Assembly (NCBI GenBank): GCA_035758545.1
Contig: DASTWQ010000042.1
Span: 1-29,234, forward strand
DNA from: JAFDVN01 sp035758545
Lineage (GTDB): Bacteria; Acidobacteriota; Holophagae; Holophagales; Holophagaceae
DNA: 29,234 nucleotides
Direction of reading: 5' to 3'
Numbering within the stretch: the stretch's first letter is position 1; every line of letters starts with the position of its first letter. The position numbers and the translations under genes were made by a program. Of the stretch, positions 1 through 6,868 are shown in pieces. Below the pieces are notes generated by a model. That model searched no databases, was not told where the DNA came from, and saw only the letters and a list, made by a program, of their open reading frames with translations.

Positions 1-439
1 TTTGCACCAGCCACTGGCCCCGGCCGAGGCCCAGCTCGTCGGCCATCAGCCAGGCCGTGAGGGGATTCACCACCGCCTGGGCGGCCTGGTCGTCCGCCAC
101 CGTGTCCGGCACCGGGATGAGGTTCCAGGCGGGCGTGATCAGCGTGTCCGCCCAGGTGCCCTGGGCCCCCAGGGGCAACGCACGCTGGCCGATCCGCCAG
201 CCGGTCACGCCCTCGCCGAGGGCCTCGACGACCCCGAGGCCTTCCAGGCCCGCGGTGGCGGGGAGGGGCGGACGGCGGCCGTAGACGCCCTGGACCTGCA
301 GCAGGTCGGAAGGGTTGATGGGCCGCGCCACCATGCGCAGGCGCACCTCGCCGGGGCCGGGCTCCGCGAGGGGCACCTCCTCGAGGGCCAGGGCCTCGAG
401 GGGTTCACCGGTCCGGTGGAAGCGGAGCGCCCGGTTCAT
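1..439 (-). CDS. MDR-family (2-enoyl thioester reductase-like) oxidoreductase, N-terminal part
   Basis: This is the N-terminal 146 residues of a medium-chain dehydrogenase/reductase; the gene runs off the left edge. The translation begins MNRALRFHRTGEPLEAL and contains a GroES-like fold signature: PINPSDLLQVQGVYG, then LPATAGLEGLGVVEALGEGV, then NPLTAW just before the missing nucleotide-binding domain. The NPSDLL / GVYG / G-x-EG-x-G pattern is what I associate with zinc-independent MDR members such as mitochondrial-type trans-2-enoyl-thioester reductase and quinone oxidoreductase. No zinc-binding cysteine cluster is visible in this part. The ATG overlaps the TGA of the upstream gene as ATGA (436-439), implying translational coupling. 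The exact substrate cannot be decided without the C-terminal half; an enoyl-CoA/ACP reductase role would fit the nearby beta-oxidation genes, but that is inference. Confidence 0.75.
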   Translation of the reverse strand, partial: MNRALRFHRTGEPLEALALEEVPLAEPGPGEVRLRMVARPINPSDLLQVQGVYGRRPPLPATAGLEGLGVVEALGEGVTGWRIGQRALPLGAQGTWADTLITPAWNLIPVPDTVADDQAAQAVVNPLTAWLMADELGLGRGQWLVQ

Positions 440-918
440 TTCAGCTCCGGCGCGTCCCAGGGCTGCTTGAAGACGACCTTGTCCCCGCGGCGGAGCTGGA
501 CTGTCGCGCCGCCGGCGGTGGTGACCAGGGCCTCGTCCTGCTTGGCGTCCTTCAGGGCCAGCGCCCCCTGCGTCGCCGAGAGGGCCGGGGCCCCGGAGGC
601 GTCCTTGAGCTGGATCCGCCCGGCGCCGTCCTCCTGGAGACCCAGCTCCAGGCGGGATCGGCCGTCGGCGTCGGACATCGTGAGGCCCGGCGCGGCGAGG
701 ACGAGGCGCGGATGGCCGTCGGCGTCCTCCACCACGAGGCCCTTCACCGTCAGGACCTCCGGCCCGGCGGCGGTGTGGGCGTGGCGCATCCGCCAGATCC
801 CATAGCCCGCGCCTGCCAGCAGCAGGAGCAGCAGGAACCAGACCAGGGCCCGGAGCCGGGCCACCTGCCCTTCCAGCCGCGCCACGGCGAGCCGCGTGTC
901 CTGTCGGATGCCTTCCAT
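436..918 (-). CDS. membrane-anchored hypothetical protein with beta-repeat-like ectodomain
   Basis: A 160-residue protein of no family I recognise. Residues 1-25 are a charged N-terminus with a possible short coiled coil (DTRLAVARLEGQVARLRAL). A single transmembrane segment follows (WFLLLLLLAGAGYGIW), then an extracytoplasmic domain. That domain repeats a short beta-like unit: VEDADGHPRLVL, SDADGRSRLELGL and KDASGAPALS, with about 25 residues between copies, followed by a hydrophilic tail. The ATG at 918 lies behind a GGAG-like stretch, and its stop overlaps the start of the MDR gene by four bases. The gene is co-directional with the DUF817 gene 53 bases upstream, so the three may form one transcript. 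The function is unknown. Confidence 0.65.
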   Translation of the reverse strand: MEGIRQDTRLAVARLEGQVARLRALVWFLLLLLLAGAGYGIWRMRHAHTAAGPEVLTVKGLVVEDADGHPRLVLAAPGLTMSDADGRSRLELGLQEDGAGRIQLKDASGAPALSATQGALALKDAKQDEALVTTAGGATVQLRRGDKVVFKQPWDAPELK

Positions 919-971
919 GGGAACTCCGGAACGAACACCCAGGGTAACGCGGCCCGGGCCCAGGACCGCCC

Positions 972-1823
972 CTACTCCGCCCCTGCGCCGCCTTCGGCCG
1001 CGCCCTCCGGGAGCGCGGAGCCCAGCCGGACCTTCAGGCGCTTCAGGTCCGCCACCAGCACGAAGCTGAGGATCACCAGCAGGGTCCAGCTGTGGATCTT
1101 CCCGAAACCCACCAGCCGCCAGCCCTGGCGCTGGCCGGGATAGGTCCAGGCCCCGCCGGCGGTGGCGAGGTTCTCGGCCACCCAGATGAAGAAGCCGATG
1201 AGCAGGAAGCTCAGGGCCACCGGCATCCGGCGCCGGAAGGTTGTGACGGTGAAGGCCACCCGCGTCCGGGCGAAGAGGAGCAGCACCGCGGCGGAGAGGG
1301 GCCAGCGCAGGTCCGGGATGAAGTGATGGGTGAAGAAGTTGAGATAGATCAGGATCGCCAGGGCCAGGCTGAGCTTCGGGTCCGGCTCCCGCTCCAGCTC
1401 CACGTCGAGGATCCGCCAGGCCTGGCAGAGGTAGCTCGCCACCGCGGCGTACATGAAGCCGGAGTAGAGGGGCACGCCGAAGACCTTGGCGAGGCCCGGC
1501 TCCGGGTAGCTCCAGGAGCCGATGGCCGGGTTCGTCTTGAAGATCTCCAGCCCAAGCCCGAAGGCGTGGAACACGAGGAGCACCTTGGCCTCGTCCCAGG
1601 TCTCGAGCTTGAAGACCAGCATCCCCGCCTGCAGCAGCAGCGCCATCAGCAGGATGAAGTCGTAGCGCGCCAGCCCCGGGATCCCCACCGCCTTCGAGGC
1701 CACCAGGATCAGGAAGAAGCCCCCCGCGAACACGCAGGCCCGCGCCTCCTTGAGCCCGAAGACGAGGAATTCGTGGAGGCCGGCCTGGAGAGAGCGGAGG
1801 GATGCGTTCATCGGGGAAGACAT
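972..1823 (-). CDS. DUF817 family integral membrane protein
   Basis: A 283-residue polytopic membrane protein with about eight hydrophobic helices. The conserved polar motifs resemble the DUF817 family: KLETWDEAKVLLVFHAFGLGLEIFK, GSWSYPEPG, FGVPLYSGFMYAAVASY, FFTHHFIPD and ENLATAGGAWTYP. Family members have no established biochemical function. The protein presumably sits in the inner membrane; the conserved histidines (FFTHHF) and acidic residues within helices could bind a metal or cofactor, but that is only inference. ATG codons at 1823 and 1811 are both possible. I prefer 1823 because it has a GGATGA stretch just upstream, but neither has a strong Shine-Dalgarno. The upstream region holds a 27-bp triple repeat only 8 bases away, so the natural promoter may be displaced or altered. 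Confidence 0.8.
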   Translation of the reverse strand: MSSPMNASLRSLQAGLHEFLVFGLKEARACVFAGGFFLILVASKAVGIPGLARYDFILLMALLLQAGMLVFKLETWDEAKVLLVFHAFGLGLEIFKTNPAIGSWSYPEPGLAKVFGVPLYSGFMYAAVASYLCQAWRILDVELEREPDPKLSLALAILIYLNFFTHHFIPDLRWPLSAAVLLLFARTRVAFTVTTFRRRMPVALSFLLIGFFIWVAENLATAGGAWTYPGQRQGWRLVGFGKIHSWTLLVILSFVLVADLKRLKVRLGSALPEGAAEGGAGAE

Positions 1824-1830
1824 GTTTCAT

Positions 1831-1857
1831 CCGCAGATTACGCAGATTCCGCCGGTT
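1831..1857 (+). repeat. Short 9-bp-period repeat, copy A
   Basis: Three consecutive 9-bp units read CCGCAGATT, ACGCAGATT, CCGCCGGTT on the plus strand. The copy lies between the divergent starts of the DUF817 gene and the secreted hypothetical. It belongs to the same family as copies B, C and D in this window and points towards copy B. Confidence 0.8.
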
Positions 1858-1891
1858 CCAACACCGCGCTGGCGCGCATCATGGAGAGGTC

Positions 1892-2599
1892 ATGCGTCCC
1901 GCCCTGATCGCCGCCCCCCTGATCGCGTGCACACTCGCCGCCCAGTCGCCGGGTCAGCGGTTCCAGGAGGCCTGGGCTCGCTACACCACGTTGGAGGCGG
2001 CGGTGGATGAGGACCAGGACCTGCCGCCGGGCCTTCCGGCCGCCCTGGATGACTTGGGCCGGGCCTGGGCGGCCTGGGCCGAGGCGCAGGGGGCCACCAC
2101 TCTGAAGCTGCCGGCGCTCGCTGGATCCGCTCCGGCGCCATCGGCTCGGACCCTGGGTCGTCGCGGCGAATGGACCCTCCTCGGCCTAGATGTGCCAGTG
2201 CCCTGTGGCAGCCACCGCTTCCTCGCGCTCTTCAAGGAGGCATCCGGCCACTGGAAGCTCGCGCTGCTGGATCTTCACGAGGCGCGGAGCGACCGCGATC
2301 CGCTCGGCGCGCGGGAGCATGTCCAGGCGCAGCTGCTCGAGGGGCCGAAGGTCGCCGTGGCCTCGACGCCGCCCTGGTGCACCTCCTGCTGGAGCGTGCT
2401 CCATGCGCGGGTCGAATCGCCGGGTTCCGCGATCGAGGACCCGAAGGTTCTGGCCCGGTTGGAGGACAGCGTCTATCGCTGCGCCGACCAGGGGGTCATC
2501 CGGATGACGCCCCTTCCAGACGGCATTCGCCTCCGCTACGCGGGGATGGGCCCGGAGGGAACCCCATCTCCCCGCGACAAGGCCATCCGGGTCCCCTGA
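1892..2599 (+). CDS. secreted hypothetical protein with a CxxC motif
   Basis: A 235-residue protein of unknown family. The ATG at 1892 is chosen because GGAGAGG lies just upstream and because it gives a clean signal peptide: MRPALIAAPLIACTLAAQ, cleavage likely after LAA. A lipobox-like LIAC at residues 10-13 is present, but the hydrophobic stretch is short for a lipoprotein. The mature protein contains an alpha-helical N-terminal part, a beta-rich middle (EWTLLGLDVPVP, SHRFLALF, HWKLALLDL) and a WCTSCW motif (Cys163, Cys166) plus Cys105 and Cys197, so disulfide or redox chemistry is possible. It is the only plus-strand gene between positions 1 and 6650 and is flanked by inward-facing repeats A and B. 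The stop codon lies in the loop of a strong hairpin. I do not assign a function. Confidence 0.6.
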   Translation: MRPALIAAPLIACTLAAQSPGQRFQEAWARYTTLEAAVDEDQDLPPGLPAALDDLGRAWAAWAEAQGATTLKLPALAGSAPAPSARTLGRRGEWTLLGLDVPVPCGSHRFLALFKEASGHWKLALLDLHEARSDRDPLGAREHVQAQLLEGPKVAVASTPPWCTSCWSVLHARVESPGSAIEDPKVLARLEDSVYRCADQGVIRMTPLPDGIRLRYAGMGPEGTPSPRDKAIRVP

Positions 2600-2610
2600 A
2601 GGGACCCGGA
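2586..2610 (+). terminator. Perfect hairpin spanning the stop codon of the secreted hypothetical
   Basis: A 10-bp perfect stem (TCCGGGTCCC / GGGACCCGGA) with a CTGAA loop that contains the TGA stop codon at 2597-2599. There is no following T-run, so it is not a canonical intrinsic terminator, but its place and strength suggest a transcript-end or mRNA-stabilising structure. Confidence 0.45.
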
Positions 2611-2625
2611 AGGCCAGGTGCATGA

Positions 2626-2652
2626 CATCGGCGGAATCGCTGGAATCGCCGG
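2626..2652 (-). repeat. Short 9-bp-period repeat, copy B
   Basis: On the minus strand the three units read CCGGCGATT, CCAGCGATT, CCGCCGATG. The copy starts ten bases beyond the fadN stop codon. It is closest in sequence to copy D, which sits just beyond the fadA stop codon. It faces copy A across the secreted hypothetical gene. Confidence 0.8.
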
Positions 2653-2661
2653 ACTGGGGCT

Positions 2662-5022
2662 TCAGTTCCTCAGCGGCTTGCCCTTGGTGAGGATGCTCTC
2701 CATGCGGGCCTGGGTCTTCTCGTAGCCGCAGAGGCGGGCGAAGGCCTGGCGCTCCAGCTCGAGGACGCGCTCCTCGGTGATCTCCTGGACGAGGCTGACG
2801 TCGCCGCCGCAGAGCACGTAGGCCAGCTCGTGCATGATGACGGCGTCGTGCTCGCTGGCGAGGCCCTGGAGCCGGAAGTCCTTCACCGCCAGGTCCAGGG
2901 CGGCCACGCCGCCGAGGCCCGGCAGGCGGAAGGTGCGCTCCTTGCGGGGCTCGAAGGCCGCGGCCATCTTCAGGACCTCCTGCTTGGCCTCGTGCAGCAG
3001 GAAGGCGCTGTTCATCACCCGGCGGTCCGTGCGGCGGAGGTAGCCGTTGGCCACGCAGTCGTCGAAGCTGGTGTTCACGTGGGCGGTGCCGATGAGCTGG
3101 AAGGCCGTCTTCACCTTGGGCATGGGGCCCTTCTCGCCCTTGGCGTCCATGGCCTCCTCGAGCCGCAGGAGCATCTGGAGGCAGCCGCCGCCGGCAGGGA
3201 TGACGCCGACGCCCACCTCCACGAGGCCCATGTAGAGCTCCGCGTGGCCCACCGCCCGCTGGCAGGCGAGGGTCAGCTCGCAGCCGCCGCCGAGGGCCAT
3301 CTGGAAGGGGGCCGCCACCGTGGGGAACGGCGCGTAGGTGAGCATGCGCGCGGCGTACTGGAGCCGGCGGGAGGCCTCCTCGATGAGGTCGAACTGCTTG
3401 TCCCGGGCGGCGTTCAGCACGAAGGCCAGGTTGGCGCCGGCGCTGAAGAGCTTGCCCTGATTGCCGAGCACCAGGCCCTTGAAGCGGCCGGGGATGTGTT
3501 TCTGGATGCTCTCCTCCAGCATCTTCACGATGCCGTCGTCGAGGGCGTTCATCTTGGAGTGGAACTCCAGGCAGGCCACGCCGTCGCCCAGGTCGAAGAG
3601 GCTCGCGGAGCCGTTCTTCGCCACGATCTTGCCGCGGCCCTCCTCCCGCTTGAGGATGACCACCCGGCTGTCCTCGGCGATGGGCTCGTAGGCCAGCGTC
3701 GCGGGGTTCAGCTGGGCCTTGGGCACGCCGAACTCCCACTGGTAGAAGCTCGTCACGCCCTTGGCGATCATGCGCTCCACCAGGGCGGGCACGGGCCGTT
3801 CCTCGTAGCGCAGACGGGCGACGACCCGCTCGACGCCCAGGGTGTCCCAGAGCTCGAAGGGGCCCAGCTCGAAGGCGAAGCCGTTCTTGATGGCGGCGTC
3901 CACGTTGCGGGGCAGGTCCGTGACCTCGCCCAGGCGGTTCACGGCGTAGACCAGGTTCGGCGCCGTGCAGCGCCAGGCCAGGCGGCCGGCCTCGGAGTCG
4001 CTGGTGAGGAGCTGCTTCACCCGATCCGCGGGATCGTCCACGCCCTTCAACTCCTTCAGGATCGGCCAGTCCTTCTTCACCTGGGGGACGTACTGCTTCG
4101 TGTCCGGGTCGAGGCGCAGGAAGATCTTCTTGCCGTCCGGACCCTTGTCCTTCTTGAAGAAGCCCGCCTTGGTCTTGTTGCCCAGGAGCTTGTTCTGGAG
4201 CATCCACTCCACCAGCTCCGGCAGCTTGAAGACATCCCTGGACTCGTCGTTGGGGCAGAGGTTGTAGACGTTGCTGGCGGTGGCGGCGGTGATGTCCACG
4301 CCCGCCAGGTCCGCGGTGCGGAAGAGGGCGCTCTTGGCTCGGGCCGCGGCGTCGCCCATGACGGAGTCGATGACCTCGAAGGGGATCTTCTCGGCCAGGG
4401 CCATGTGCAGCACGGACATGATCCCGTGGATGCCGATGCGGTTGCCGATGAAGGTGGGCGAATCGAAGGCCGGGACGACCTCCTTGCCCAGCTTCTCCTC
4501 GAGCCAGCCGCGGAAGGTGGCGGCCTCGGATTCGGGCACGGCGGGGCCCTTCACGAACTCCAGCAGGCGCAGGTAGCGCACGGGGTTGAAGAAGTGGGTG
4601 ATGGCGAAGCGGCCCTTGAAGCCTTCGCTGCGGCCTTCGGTCAGCAGCTTCAGGGGGATGCCGGAGGTGTTGGAGGTGATCCAGGCGCCGGGCTTGAGGT
4701 GGCCCTCCAGCCGGGCGTAGAGGTCCTGCTTGACCTTCAGGTCCTCCTTCACGACCTCCACGACCCAGTCGCAGTCCTTCAGCCGGTCCAGGTGGTCCCG
4801 CAGGTTGCCGGGCCGGATCTTCTTCAGGAAGCGCGGGTGCATCATCAGCGCAGGCTTCGACTTCTTCAGCCCCTCGAGGGCCCCAGCCGCCAGCTTGTCC
4901 GGATTGGCCTCATCGATGACGATGTCCAGCAGCTCCACCTCGCAGCCCGCCGACGCCACATGGGCGGCGATGCCGCTGCCCATGACGCCCGAACCCAGCA
5001 CCGCGACTTTCTTGATGTCCAT
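2662..5022 (-). CDS. fadN: 3-hydroxyacyl-CoA dehydrogenase / enoyl-CoA hydratase fusion (FadN-like)
   Basis: A 786-residue bifunctional beta-oxidation enzyme: hydration of trans-2-enoyl-CoA and NAD-dependent oxidation of 3-hydroxyacyl-CoA. The N-terminal half is the dehydrogenase, with the Rossmann motif KKVAVLGSGVMGSGIAAHVA at residues 4-23, ITHFFNPVRYLRLLE carrying the catalytic histidine, and PTFIGNRIGI at the domain junction. The C-terminal part is a crotonase domain with FSAGANL, LGGGCELTLAC and YMGLVEVGVGVIPAGGG; both expected catalytic glutamates are visible. This dehydrogenase-first order and length match Bacillus-type FadN, not E. coli FadB. ATG 5022 is preferred over ATG 5037 because GGAG lies at the right distance and the Rossmann strand begins directly after it. 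The thiolase gene lies upstream, separated by a GxxExxY gene. Confidence 0.93.
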   Translation of the reverse strand: MDIKKVAVLGSGVMGSGIAAHVASAGCEVELLDIVIDEANPDKLAAGALEGLKKSKPALMMHPRFLKKIRPGNLRDHLDRLKDCDWVVEVVKEDLKVKQDLYARLEGHLKPGAWITSNTSGIPLKLLTEGRSEGFKGRFAITHFFNPVRYLRLLEFVKGPAVPESEAATFRGWLEEKLGKEVVPAFDSPTFIGNRIGIHGIMSVLHMALAEKIPFEVIDSVMGDAAARAKSALFRTADLAGVDITAATASNVYNLCPNDESRDVFKLPELVEWMLQNKLLGNKTKAGFFKKDKGPDGKKIFLRLDPDTKQYVPQVKKDWPILKELKGVDDPADRVKQLLTSDSEAGRLAWRCTAPNLVYAVNRLGEVTDLPRNVDAAIKNGFAFELGPFELWDTLGVERVVARLRYEERPVPALVERMIAKGVTSFYQWEFGVPKAQLNPATLAYEPIAEDSRVVILKREEGRGKIVAKNGSASLFDLGDGVACLEFHSKMNALDDGIVKMLEESIQKHIPGRFKGLVLGNQGKLFSAGANLAFVLNAARDKQFDLIEEASRRLQYAARMLTYAPFPTVAAPFQMALGGGCELTLACQRAVGHAELYMGLVEVGVGVIPAGGGCLQMLLRLEEAMDAKGEKGPMPKVKTAFQLIGTAHVNTSFDDCVANGYLRRTDRRVMNSAFLLHEAKQEVLKMAAAFEPRKERTFRLPGLGGVAALDLAVKDFRLQGLASEHDAVIMHELAYVLCGGDVSLVQEITEERVLELERQAFARLCGYEKTQARMESILTKGKPLRN

Positions 5023-5038
5023 GGCTTCTCCGAACAAA

Positions 5039-5458
5039 TTAATCCACCGATTCCGACGATTCCGGCGAGGGCGATCCGGCTGGCGCGGACATCCGGCGAA
5101 CCTCCAGCGACTTCGTCCCGAAGTTGAGGAGGAGGCCGACTTCCTTGCCTGTGGCCTTCAGGTAGTGAAGCAGCTGAGCCTCTTCCAGTCCGCCCAGACG
5201 GGCCAGCGCCTTCAATTCGACGATGACCTCCCCGTGGCAGAGGAAATCGGCCCGATAGGGCGCTGAGAGGGGCATGCCCTTGTACCAGATCGGGATCGGG
5301 TGCTCCCGTTCGTGGGCGACACCCCGGATTCCCAATTCAACAGCCAGGGCTTCCTGGTAGACCGGCTCAAGAAAGCCCGGCCCCAATTGGGTGTGGACCT
5401 CCATCGCGGCGCCGTTGATCGCCGCCGTGCGAGGGTCCCGCTCACCCGTAAAGGACAT
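5039..5458 (-). CDS. GxxExxY protein (PD-(D/E)XK nuclease-like)
   Basis: A 139-residue protein of the GxxExxY family. The signature GPGFLEPVYQEAL lies near residue 30. It is followed by the PD-(D/E)XK-like core YRADFLCHGEVIVELKA (D ... ExK) and the conserved tail LLLNFGTKSLEVRRM. Nuclease-fold membership follows from these motifs; the biological role of the family is not established as far as I know. ATG 5458 is taken as start; an in-frame GTG at 5470 is possible. Its last residues (PESSESVD) are encoded by repeat C, and repeat D lies 15 bases upstream of the ATG. The gene sits alone between fadA and fadN, breaking what would be a simple two-gene operon, so it is probably an insertion. Confidence 0.88.
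   Translation of the reverse strand: MSFTGERDPRTAAINGAAMEVHTQLGPGFLEPVYQEALAVELGIRGVAHEREHPIPIWYKGMPLSAPYRADFLCHGEVIVELKALARLGGLEEAQLLHYLKATGKEVGLLLNFGTKSLEVRRMSAPAGSPSPESSESVD
5044..5070 (+). repeat. Short 9-bp-period repeat, copy C
   Basis: Three units read CCACCGATT, CCGACGATT, CCGGCGAGG on the plus strand, preceded by TTAAT. It forms the last codons of the GxxExxY gene and is the left arm of an inverted pair with copy D. Confidence 0.8.
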
Positions 5459-5473
5459 GTGGAATGACACCCC

Positions 5474-5500
5474 AATCGCAGAAATCGCAGGAATCGCCGG
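5474..5500 (-). repeat. Short 9-bp-period repeat, copy D
   Basis: On the minus strand the units read CCGGCGATT, CCTGCGATT, TCTGCGATT, preceded by TAAT whose TAA is the fadA stop codon. It is the right arm of the inverted pair around the GxxExxY gene and the closest match to copy B. Confidence 0.8.
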
Positions 5501-5501
5501 A

Positions 5502-6650
5502 TTAGATTTTCTCGATCACGGTGCTGATGCCCTGGCCACCGCCGATGCACATGGTGGCGAGGCCGTACTTCCCGCCGTCCTGCTCGAGGCGGTCGAGGAG
5601 CGTCGCGAAGAGGCGGCAGCCGCTGGCGGCGAGGGGATGGCCGATGGCGATGGCGCCGCCCCAGGCGTTGACCTTGGCGGGGTCGAAGCCGGCCTCGCGG
5701 ATGACGGCGATGCTCTGGGCGGCGAAGGCCTCGTTGAGCTCGATGGCGTCGATCTGGTCGAGCCTGAGCCCGAGGCGCTCGAGCAACTTCTTGGTGGCGG
5801 GCACGGGGCCGATGCCCATGCGGTCCGGGGCGCAGCCGGCCACGCAGCCCATGAGGATCCTGGCCCGGGGCTTGAGGCCGAGGGCCTTGGCCTTCTCCTC
5901 CTCCATGACGAGGCAGAAGGACGCGCCGTCGGTGATGGGGGAGCTGTTGCCGGCGGTGACGTTCCCGTCGGCCTTGAAGGCGGGCTTGAGCTCGCCCAGC
6001 TTCTCGATCGTGGACTCGGCGCGCACGCACTCGTCCATCTGGAGGGTCACGGGCTTGCCGTCGAGGCCCTTGGTCTCGAAGCGGACCACCTGGTGCTCGT
6101 ACTTGCCGGCCTTCCAGGCCGCGGCGGCCTTCTGGTGGCTGTTGTAGGCGAACTCGTCCTGCTCCTTCCGGCTGATCTTGTAGTCGGAGGCCAGGTTCTC
6201 CGCCGTGATGCCCATGGAGCAGTAGGCCTCGGGGAAGACCGCGGTCAGCTCCGGATCCACGCTCGGGTTGAAGCCCATCATGGGGACCTTGGACATGCTC
6301 TCCACGCCGCCGGACAGGTAGAGGTCGCCCACGCCCGCGAGGATGGCCCGCTGGGCCATGAGCACCGTCTCCTGGCTGGAGCCGCAGAAGCGGTTCACCG
6401 TCGCCGCGGCGGCGGTGATGGGCAGGCCCGCCTTGAAGCTGATGAGCCGGGCCATGTTCATGCCCTGCTCGCCCTCGGGCATCGCGCAGCCGACGAGGAC
6501 GTCCTCCAGCCCGGACCAGTCCTTGAGGAGGGGCTTGAGGGCCTCGATGACGACAGCCCCGAGCTTCTCCGGGCGGGTGGCGGCGTAGGCGCCCTTGACG
6601 CCCCGACCGAAGGGGGTGCGCTTGGCCTCGACGATGACGGCGGATTTCAT
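5502..6650 (-). CDS. fadA: acetyl-CoA C-acyltransferase (3-ketoacyl-CoA thiolase)
   Basis: A 382-residue thiolase, the usual length. It cleaves 3-ketoacyl-CoA with CoA to acetyl-CoA and a shortened acyl-CoA, the last step of the cycle whose two middle steps are done by the FadN-like protein. The nucleophilic cysteine is in NRFCGSSQ (Cys89), the catalytic histidine in GGAIAIGHPLAASG (His338), and the general-base cysteine in MCIGGGQG (Cys368); NEAFA is also present. The ATG at 6650 follows GGGAGT at good spacing. The TAA stop coincides with the end of repeat D. It is divergent from the exporter operon, with a 218-base region between the two starts. No acyl-CoA dehydrogenase or acyl-CoA ligase is in the window. 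Confidence 0.95.
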   Translation of the reverse strand: MKSAVIVEAKRTPFGRGVKGAYAATRPEKLGAVVIEALKPLLKDWSGLEDVLVGCAMPEGEQGMNMARLISFKAGLPITAAAATVNRFCGSSQETVLMAQRAILAGVGDLYLSGGVESMSKVPMMGFNPSVDPELTAVFPEAYCSMGITAENLASDYKISRKEQDEFAYNSHQKAAAAWKAGKYEHQVVRFETKGLDGKPVTLQMDECVRAESTIEKLGELKPAFKADGNVTAGNSSPITDGASFCLVMEEEKAKALGLKPRARILMGCVAGCAPDRMGIGPVPATKKLLERLGLRLDQIDAIELNEAFAAQSIAVIREAGFDPAKVNAWGGAIAIGHPLAASGCRLFATLLDRLEQDGGKYGLATMCIGGGQGISTVIEKI

Positions 6651-6731
6651 GGGGACTCCCGAAGGCGATGGGGCGAGCCTAGCACCGCATGTGCTGAGGC
6701 CGCAGTCCCTACCATCGGTAGCGTGCCGGCG

Positions 6732-6763
6732 CCGGTTCCGGGACGGCCCCGTCCCGGAACCGG
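6732..6763. promoter_or_regulatory. 32-bp perfect palindrome, candidate enhancer site for the sigma-54 activator
   Basis: Thirteen-base arms CCGGTTCCGGGAC and GTCCCGGAACCGG flank a six-base centre GGCCCC. A further half-site-like CGGGAC follows at 6762-6767. The centre lies about 97 bp upstream of the transcription start predicted from the -24/-12 element at 6819-6834, the usual distance for an enhancer-binding-protein site. The dyad fits the Fis-type helix-turn-helix of the response regulator encoded in the same operon. It could alternatively serve the divergent fadA gene or be an RNA hairpin. Confidence 0.5.
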
Positions 6764-6818
6764 GACGGGGGAGGGGAAGGCGTCGAGAGCCGGGTCAGTC
6801 ATTTCAACACTTGAGCCT

Positions 6819-6834
6819 TGGCATGGGGCTCGCT
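6819..6834 (+). promoter_or_regulatory. Sigma-54 (-24/-12) promoter of the exporter operon
   Basis: TGGCATGGGGCTCGCT aligns with the sigma-54 consensus TGGCACG-N4-TTGCW with two mismatches. The invariant GG and GC are present at correct spacing. The predicted start near 6845 leaves a roughly 24-base leader containing AGGAG (6857-6861) before the ATG at 6869. The operon encodes a sigma-54 activator. Confidence 0.6.
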
Positions 6835-6868
6835 TCGAGAGCACAGGTCTTTCGACAGGAGTGCCCCC

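Larger units (their letters stand above)
5040..5504 (-). mobile_element. Candidate small cassette: GxxExxY gene bounded by inverted 9-bp-period repeats
   Basis: The segment begins and ends with TAATCC on opposite strands, followed on each side by inward-reading arms of 9-bp units (copies C and D). At the right end TAATCC overlaps the TAA stop of fadA; at the left end it overlaps the stop of the GxxExxY gene. No transposase is encoded and I see no target-site duplication, so movement must be inferred. The second gene bounded by the same repeats (1831-2652) supports the cassette reading. Confidence 0.4.

Noticed and set aside
2830..5127. A 765-codon plus-strand open frame opposite fadN.
   Set aside because: Rich in Glu/Leu/Val/His with no recognisable motif; fadN on the other strand is certain.
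1831..5500. Short repeats considered as a CRISPR remnant.
   Set aside because: Units are 9 bp with no spacers, three per copy, and paired in inverted orientation; there are no cas genes.
6681..6721. Small dyads AGCAC-N5-GTGCT and CTACC-N3-GGTAG upstream of fadA as fatty-acid regulator operators.
   Set aside because: Five-base arms occur often by chance, and neither matches an operator I can name.
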